From positions 1-64,000 of the forward strand of contig NW_001798967.1 in assembly GCF_000165425.1 (NCBI RefSeq): 64,000 nucleotides of DNA, given 5' to 3'. The stretch's first letter is position 1. Each line of letters starts with the position of its first letter. The notes beneath the pieces were generated by a model. It was not told the origin of the DNA, made no database searches, and saw nothing but the letters and a program-made list of their open reading frames with translations. This DNA is from Paramecium tetraurelia (taxonomy: Eukaryota > Ciliophora > Oligohymenophorea > Peniculida > Parameciidae). This document shows positions 57,982 through 64,000 of this stretch, piece by piece. The translations under genes and the position numbers were made by a program.

Positions 57982-60900
57982 TCATTTTTATTTTTTATTT
58001 TAAAAAAATCGTTACAACTTTTCTTCGATATCCTTATCCAACATTAAATTATTTTTTATTTGAGTAATTTCTACCATTTAGGATTATGCTTAAGTTTTAC
58101 CATCATCCTCTATTTCAGTTTCTAATCTAATATCATCAACGATTTGAACATTATCAGTAAATATTATCATATCATCTTATTGTTCTCTTCTGATCCATGG
58201 AGCTTCAGGTTTATTTTCAACGGACAAAGGCTAAAAATAGGATATTAATTAATTACCCCGATATTTTAAATTAACTATTTATCAAAAACTATTGATAATG
58301 ATGGAGGAGATAATTTGGGCAAGCTAAAAGATAATCTAATTTTAAATCCATCCACATATACAATAGGAACTTAGAAACAAATAATATTTTCTTTGGGTTC
58401 ATCATATAAGCAGATCACTCGTTAGTAATCAATAGATTGTTAATCCTTCAAAAGGATTTATTCAATATGCATTAAGAGAATTTACAAACCTTCTTATTTT
58501 GCCTCATTTATATTTTCAATCAACTATTTACATTTCTCTTTTGCTTTTTTAAATTATTTTAAAATGATTAAGCAAATCAATTCATTAAATTTGATCTCTA
58601 AGATTTCTAATAGATCTGCATCTTCCTCGTCTTCAGTAAGTTCAAAAAACTCTTCGTCACTAAATAAATCAGTTTGGCTTCCTCTCTATCTTAGTCGTTT
58701 TTCTGTTATTGAAAGTTCCTTCTGACTTTTTGCCATTTAGAAATCCTTCAATGCCTCTTCATATTTCTCCAAATGAAACAAGAATACTCCTCTAAATATA
58801 AACGCATGGAACTACTAAAATAACCTTCCTTTTCCTCTTGTTAGTTACTTTAGACTATTGACAGCTCTATTTAAATTATTTTTTAATTCATGTTGCTCAC
58901 TCTCGCTTTCTTCATTAAAATATATTTATTGATCATCCTTAAATACTAATCTCAAGGCTTATAAAATATCCTTATCAAATTCTGCAGTTTAATCTTTAGT
59001 CAATTTATGAAGTCTATTGATATCTTCTTAACAACTGCGCAAATCACTTAAAACCATGTAGCATTCCGATCTTAACTGTAACAACTTAGGGTTATTTTTG
59101 AAATCTTTATTATTGGAGTAGGCTTTGATTGCATCCTCTATGGCAGCATTGGCAAATAAAAAGTTGCCAGCCCAAACATGCATTCTTGGATCATCTTATA
59201 ATATATGAATACATTATTGTAAATCCTGGAAGGCAGAATTGGAATCTCCACTTAAAAAATGACATTTAGCTCTATTTAAATAAGCATCAGGAAGAGTTTC
59301 ATCCAATGTTAAACAGATGCTAAAATCATTTAAAGAGTGATGATATTATTTAAGAATTCCATACACCATTCCCCTAAAATAAAAATATTTAGCAACATTG
59401 TCTTCTGATTTTTGAATGGCTGACTCAATATCTGCCAAAGCCTCATTAGTTTATCCTAAAAAGCACTTCACTATGGATCTCACATAATAGATGTTTGCAT
59501 TCTAGTCATTTAAACTTTGAGCCTTGTCCAACAATTCTAACCCTTTGACTATATCCTTGTATTGATCGCTTTTTTTTTTAAAGGCTTAATTTATCAATGT
59601 AGCTCCCTAATAGAAAGAAGGTTCCATTTTCTTTTGGAAAATCTTTTATGCTTTTTGAAAGAATTCCATGCCAGAATTGAATTGCCCTGCTTAAATTTTC
59701 AAGATGCCCTCACATAAGAATTTATTATAATGAACACTGGATTCAGCTGGTTGAATTTCCAATAAATATTTATAGTCCTCCAAAGCTTTTTGGTGTTTGG
59801 ACAAACAAAAATGACCATAAGCTCGATAAGCATAGAACAAAGGCTTAAGAAAATCATTTAACTAATGATGACTTTGAATTTCTTGAAAATTGTTAAGACT
59901 CTCCTGAAATTTTCTTTTCATCAAATGAATGACAGCCTATAATCAATCAATCAATCTATTACTTCAGTAAATAATCTAAATTTCTCTAAGTAGGTTTTAT
60001 CAGTATCTAAAAGTGCCGATCTATTGAATGTATGAAATGCGGCATAAAAGTCTCTTTATTCAATCTTCATTTTGGCAATTTCATAGAGCGATTTAGTGAC
60101 CGCTTTTTTAGAATTATTATGTTTGATCGCTTATTCAAAACATAATAAGGCTTCGGTAGGATTCTCTAGAATATTCATATTGAATACTTGTTTTTAATCT
60201 ACAAAGTCCTTTAAAGTAGTAGGCTTCAGAATTCGTAGGGTCAGTTTCTAATAGTTTACTTAAATCTATTGCACATTCGTCATATTCTTGACTTTCAAAA
60301 AGAGTTATTGCTTTTTTCAGCAAAGCAGCATTGCCCACAGCCTACTCACAGTTTATGGCCTTTTAATAACATTTAATGGCTTCCTTATATTGGCTCTGCA
60401 TTCTAAAACAATCAGCTTTGCCCAAATAGCCTAATCCTTTTTGAGGACTTAACTGAATGGCCATATTGAAGTCTTATTCTGCTTTATCAATTTAATTTAG
60501 TTTGGTATAGAGTTTACCTCTATAAATAAAGGCATCATAATATCTTGGGAACATTAAGATGACTTTATTCAGAATTTAGATTGCTGAGTCTATCTCATTC
60601 ATTTTTTTATGAGATATTGCTAACAATAAATAAATATTCTTTCTATGTGCAGCATCCTATTAGATTACATATTGAAATTCTGCTATTGCTTTTGAATAGA
60701 GTTATTTACCAAGATAGCCTATACCTAAAAAGTAATGTCCTTCCAATATTCTTATATCGCTTTCTAAGCACTTTTTCAATTGTCTAAAATTATATAGGTA
60801 GAATACTCAATAGCTTCTTCAATTTGCTTCTCTCTTAATAATTGTTTGCCTTTCTCCAAGAATTTAATAGCTCTAGGGTTGTAATCATCGAGAGGTTTAG

Positions 60901-61434
60901 TTGTATCACTCTAGAATCCACTGTGTTCTTAAAGACCTTTGATGAGGTGGTTCTCAAAGCTCATATCAACTGTCTATTATCCCTCCATGCTGTTGTTTAT
61001 TTTGGATTACTTTTTTTGCATGGTTTGGGAGAGCTTTTACTTATTCGGAAGGTACCAATTTTGTATTGGATTACTTTATCTGGTTTACTTCTTCCTATCA
61101 TTATAATATAGATGTACATTTCTTTGCAAAAACTTCCATTGCGCTTTGTACTATTAAACAAAATATTAAACAACTATTTTTGAGCCTTCTTTTCTTAACT
61201 AAAGTTTGAATTCTACTTTTTTTTGAGATTATGTTCCAAGCTTTCTCCACTTGAAATATTGAATGAGGGTTATCTGGGTGGGTAAGGTTACGATTATTTT
61301 TTATAATGTGGAGTTGGATTTTCAGAAACAAAGTGTTCAATATGTGACTTTGCAGGAGAAAAGGTTTATTTTGGAAAGAACGACACCGCTTGATTCTTGA
61401 CTGTTTGAGGAGGCTTGTTTGACCTATATTACAT
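57982..61434 (-). CDS. Second large TPR protein
   Basis: Start ATG 61434 (MQYRSNKPPQTVKNQAVSFF). About 190 disordered residues precede a TPR array: QIEEAIEQLKKCLESDIR, SKAIAEFQYVIQQDAAHR, KAEQDFNMAIQLSPQKGLGY, EAIKCYQKAINCEQAVGNAA, LETDPTNSEAYYFKGLCRL, KALEDYKYLLEIQPAESS, EALADIESAIQKSEDNVAKY, HSLNDFSICLTLDETLPDAY. At least twelve repeats are visible, then an acidic C terminus (LFSDEEFFELTEDEEDADLL). Several 22-26 nt introns were placed; unlike the first TPR gene they are not at one fixed repeat position. Estimated about 1,080 residues. Such proteins act as scaffolds; no partner can be named. Confidence 0.8.
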
Positions 61435-61488
61435 AAATTTGAATTTTAATATATTCTTATAAGTACATTATTAATTTATTAACTGATA

Positions 61489-61977
61489 ATGATTTTTAGT
61501 GGATCGCTAAGAACTACTACCCCTGAGTAAAAGTCTTAGATAAGAACAAAAAAACACTTCGATTTAAAGCATGACTTAGATGATCAATTACTATCTCTGA
61601 AGTATTTGGACAATTAGAACATCATTTAATCTATTAAAACTAAAAAGCACATCTAACCAATCATCACCGATTAAAATAGCAATATGAGAAAATTGAGGAG
61701 ATCTATTTCTCCTCTATAAAATAGTTAATTGGATAGAAGTCTAGTACCTAAAGTTGATAATGCACCAAAAACACCCCAAAAATCAAGACTTTATGCTAAT
61801 TTATTCAATAATACTTGTTCGTTTGAAAACATTTGTTTGACGTAATGCAACCATTGTAAATCCAATAATAAAGAGAATTTGCGTATATAAACATCTCCTA
61901 TTAAGATGACACAATCCATTTTAAAAATAGAACCTCAATCCTGTCTAACAAGCAGAGGAAACTATTTTAAAAAATGA
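61489..61977 (+). CDS. Hypothetical basic protein
   Basis: 162 residues in one exon (MIFSGSLRTTTPEQKSQIRT...). Lys/Asn/Ser-rich, probably disordered, with a short KTPQKSRLYANLFNN and a Cys cluster (CNHCKSNNKENLR) that is too small to call a zinc site. No family recognised. It is divergent from the TPR gene with about 54 bp between starts. Confidence 0.6.
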
Positions 61978-62211
61978 AAATATATATTATATATATACTT
62001 ATATCGTTAATATTATTTGTGATAATATTTTCGCTACTAAAATGCTTAAGATAACCAATATAATATTGGAGATCAAAATTTTAAATAAATAAATAAAATT
62101 TGTAAAATAAATATATCTCTTTGACAAGATTGGTCTGTATTTTATATTATGCAATGATGGTGAAATAACAGTAAAATGATTTTCGATAATAAATTAACAT
62201 AAATCTAATAA

Positions 62212-63188
62212 TCAATTAAATTTTATTGCTTAACTTTTTATCAATTTATTGAAATACTCTTAATTACAGGATGACTGACGTTCCACAGATTTATTATTTT
62301 AGACAATTGACAATCTATTGACACTGGGTTGGTTTCTTTTGAATTTGATTAATTTTTTAAAGTCTGCATTTTTTTGTAAGATTGCAGTCATCCTGGAACT
62401 TTTTGAAACTCTATTGAGTAAACTTAAAAGCATTGTCAATGTTTCATCCTCACTTAATAATTCTGGATCAAATGTTTTATTTTTTAAAGAGTAAGTTTCT
62501 GATTAAAATGTTTCATTTTTGGGTGAAAATAAAGTGAATGTGGCTCTTGTTTTATTAATTTCAGATTCAAGAATTTATATTTTGGATTTTAATTCAGTAA
62601 TAGATTCTGACTCTTTTTAGTTACACATTTTATTGAATTTTTTTTTATACTCGTTTTCGAGTGACAAATTTTCTATTATCTATTGTTATTGAATATTGAT
62701 TGTCTACAACTGTTAAATCGTCTGGGCATTCATTTATAATTTTTGATTCTTTTCCTGAATTTCATTGGTTAAATTGTCAGTCTGCTTATTCAAAAGTGCA
62801 ATTTGATTGATTTAAGATTCGATTTCCCTCCTCTAATGGTCAACCTACTACTGCAACTAGGAAATTTGATGAAGTAGATTCTTTTATTAGGTATGTTTGC
62901 TAATCTTCTCCTTATTAAGGAAATCCTGAGGCTCATGTTAATTAAAAGCATTCAGGTATAGATTTGCCTTGGTTTAGATGGCTGTTTATTCTTGAGGTTG
63001 GGTCTTTTTAAAGATTTTCATGACTTAATCCTTAGTGATGGAACTCTCTTTCTTGGTCAATCTTGCTGATTATTAAGATAGCGAAGATACTGTAATATCT
63101 GGGACTGGAATACAATCTATAGCTTTGATCAAATCTCGATTCGACTATTGGGAGTATAAGCGATTGTTACTGTTATATATTCATCCAT
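62212..63188 (-). CDS. Coiled-coil protein
   Basis: The predicted protein has 316 residues with one 26-nt intron right after MDEYIT. The middle (about residues 85-210) is a strong coiled coil: QISQLQQQVDHQRREIESQI, LNKQTDNLTNEIQEKNQKL. The C-terminal part has a hydrophobic helix (SEDETLTMLLSLLNRVSKSS) and ends basic. No known family was identified. Gene starts lie 24 bp from the divergent kinase relic. Confidence 0.68.
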
Positions 63189-63211
63189 TGTTAAATTATT
63201 TTAAATTTAAT

Positions 63212-64000
63212 ATGCTTAACGAAAAAGTCATAGGGGAATATGTTTATAAAGTATCTAATGAATGCAAAGTTGGAGTTGGTTAATTCAGCCACTTCTACAA
63301 ACGAGATCATAAGAAGACAAGAAGGAAGTGGTGATTAAGCAGATTCACAAAAAGCAATTACAGCCATTTTTTAACAGATGTTCAGAAACGAAATCATAAT
63401 ATTTAAGCAGCGTAATTATCAGTACATTCACACATATTATTAAACAGCAAACAAATATTATATAATTACTGAATTTTGCGAACAGGTAATGCGCTAATCA
63501 ATAATCTGTAGACATTCTTTAAATAATAAAATAATAAGGTTCTTTGCTTGAAAATACAGTAATCATTTATGTTTTACAAATTGGCGAGGCATTGAAGTAC
63601 GTAAATTCAAAAAGTAAACTTTGACTTTTTAGAGATTGTTCACAGAGATATCAAACCTTCCAATATCCTAATCGATAAAAGAAAGTTAGACTAGCAGATT
63701 TTTTTTGACTTTGCAATCCATTAAGACAGATTTTGAATTGAAGAAAGACAATTCCAGATTGGATCTCCATTTGTATATATATAAAGAAACACTGTTAAAA
63801 AATGAATACAATCATAAAACTAACTTTGGTCCCTTGGTGTACTGTTTTTTGAAATAATTTTTAGTATGCACCCATATGTATTCCAAAAGAATTTTACCCA
63901 TTTATTTAATGGAAATGGATGATTTAGTCAGAAAATTACAAAAAATATCAAAAGGATTATATCTTGATGTTTAAACATCGGTTCTCAGAAGCTTTAACTG
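63212..64000 (+). pseudogene. Kinase gene relic (ULK-like), cut by window end
   Basis: Kinase motifs are clear but lie in several frames: VIKQIHKKQLQPFF, NEIIIFKQRNYQYIHTYYQ, YYIITEFCEQ, IVHRDIKPSNILIDKRK, a damaged DFG region (ADFF...), and WSLGVLFFEIIFSMHPYVF. Between them single-base losses or gains occur, e.g. a run of six T at 63367-63372 where seven would keep frame, and one base missing before GACTAGCAG at the DFG. TGAs interrupt what remains. It resembles the two intact ULK-like kinases in this window. A decayed paralogue is most likely; sequencing errors in homopolymers are the alternative. The 3' end lies beyond the window. Confidence 0.65.

Noticed and set aside
60581-61111. Plus-strand hydrophobic frames suggesting a membrane protein
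   Set aside because: They are the complement of TPR-gene exons; the minus strand gives coherent TPR motifs and introns.

Overview
The window looks like macronuclear DNA of a ciliate of the genus Paramecium or a close relative. It is about 70% A+T. Nearly every gene reads through TAA and TAG as glutamine and stops only at TGA. Genes carry very short introns, mostly 19-30 nt, usually GTA...TAG. Genes are tightly packed: two convergent stop codons lie 5 bp apart (18950/18956), and one divergent pair has start codons only about 26 bp apart (42446/42473). No gene is interrupted by longer inserts of the kind expected in micronuclear DNA. Coordinates were derived by hand translation with the TGA-only code. 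For most genes the exon lengths sum to a whole number of codons after the short introns are removed.

Layout. 1-5.3 kb: an odd GC-richer end (1-235), a coding-like stretch, then a giant tetratricopeptide-repeat gene on the minus strand in which each repeat is one exon. 6.4-17.7 kb: pseudokinase, TBC Rab-GAP, Q-rich protein, divergent alpha-tubulin-like protein, an unidentified ORF, a MORN-repeat SUMO-type protease, a VTT/DedA membrane protein and a CFAP36/BART-domain protein. 17.9-27.6 kb: coiled-coil protein, PX-BAR sorting nexin, a gene with two in-frame TGAs, C2H2 finger, NSRP1-like splicing factor, RSL1D1-like ribosome-biogenesis protein, mitochondrial carrier, cyclic-nucleotide-binding protein, PSTAIRE CDK and a LITAF-like protein. 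27.7-37.8 kb: RCC1-repeat protein, persulfide dioxygenase-rhodanese fusion, DPY30, OST48, a small charged protein, Vti1-like SNARE, importin-alpha and RuvB-like 1. 37.9-46.9 kb: ankyrin-bromodomain protein, decayed Ubc13-like E2, NEDP1-like protease, ENY2/Sus1, nicotinamidase and PP2A scaffold subunit A. 47-64 kb: two ULK-like kinases, a probable N-acylated PP1-binding protein, ribosomal proteins uL16 and uS13, an HP1-like protein, several coiled-coil/hypothetical proteins, a second large TPR protein and a decayed kinase cut by the window end.

The genes do not form an operon or pathway. They are an ordinary mix of eukaryotic housekeeping functions: chromatin (DPY30, ENY2, RuvB-like 1, bromodomain, HP1-like), ubiquitin-like proteases, membrane traffic (TBC, SNX, Vti1), cell cycle and signalling, and translation. 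The observations most worth checking are the one-repeat-one-exon TPR array with two GC-AG introns, the two in-frame TGAs at 20.6-21.0 kb, the Ubc13-like and kinase gene relics, and the Vti1 tail frameshift. I found no CRISPR array, transposon, tRNA or rRNA gene that I could support.
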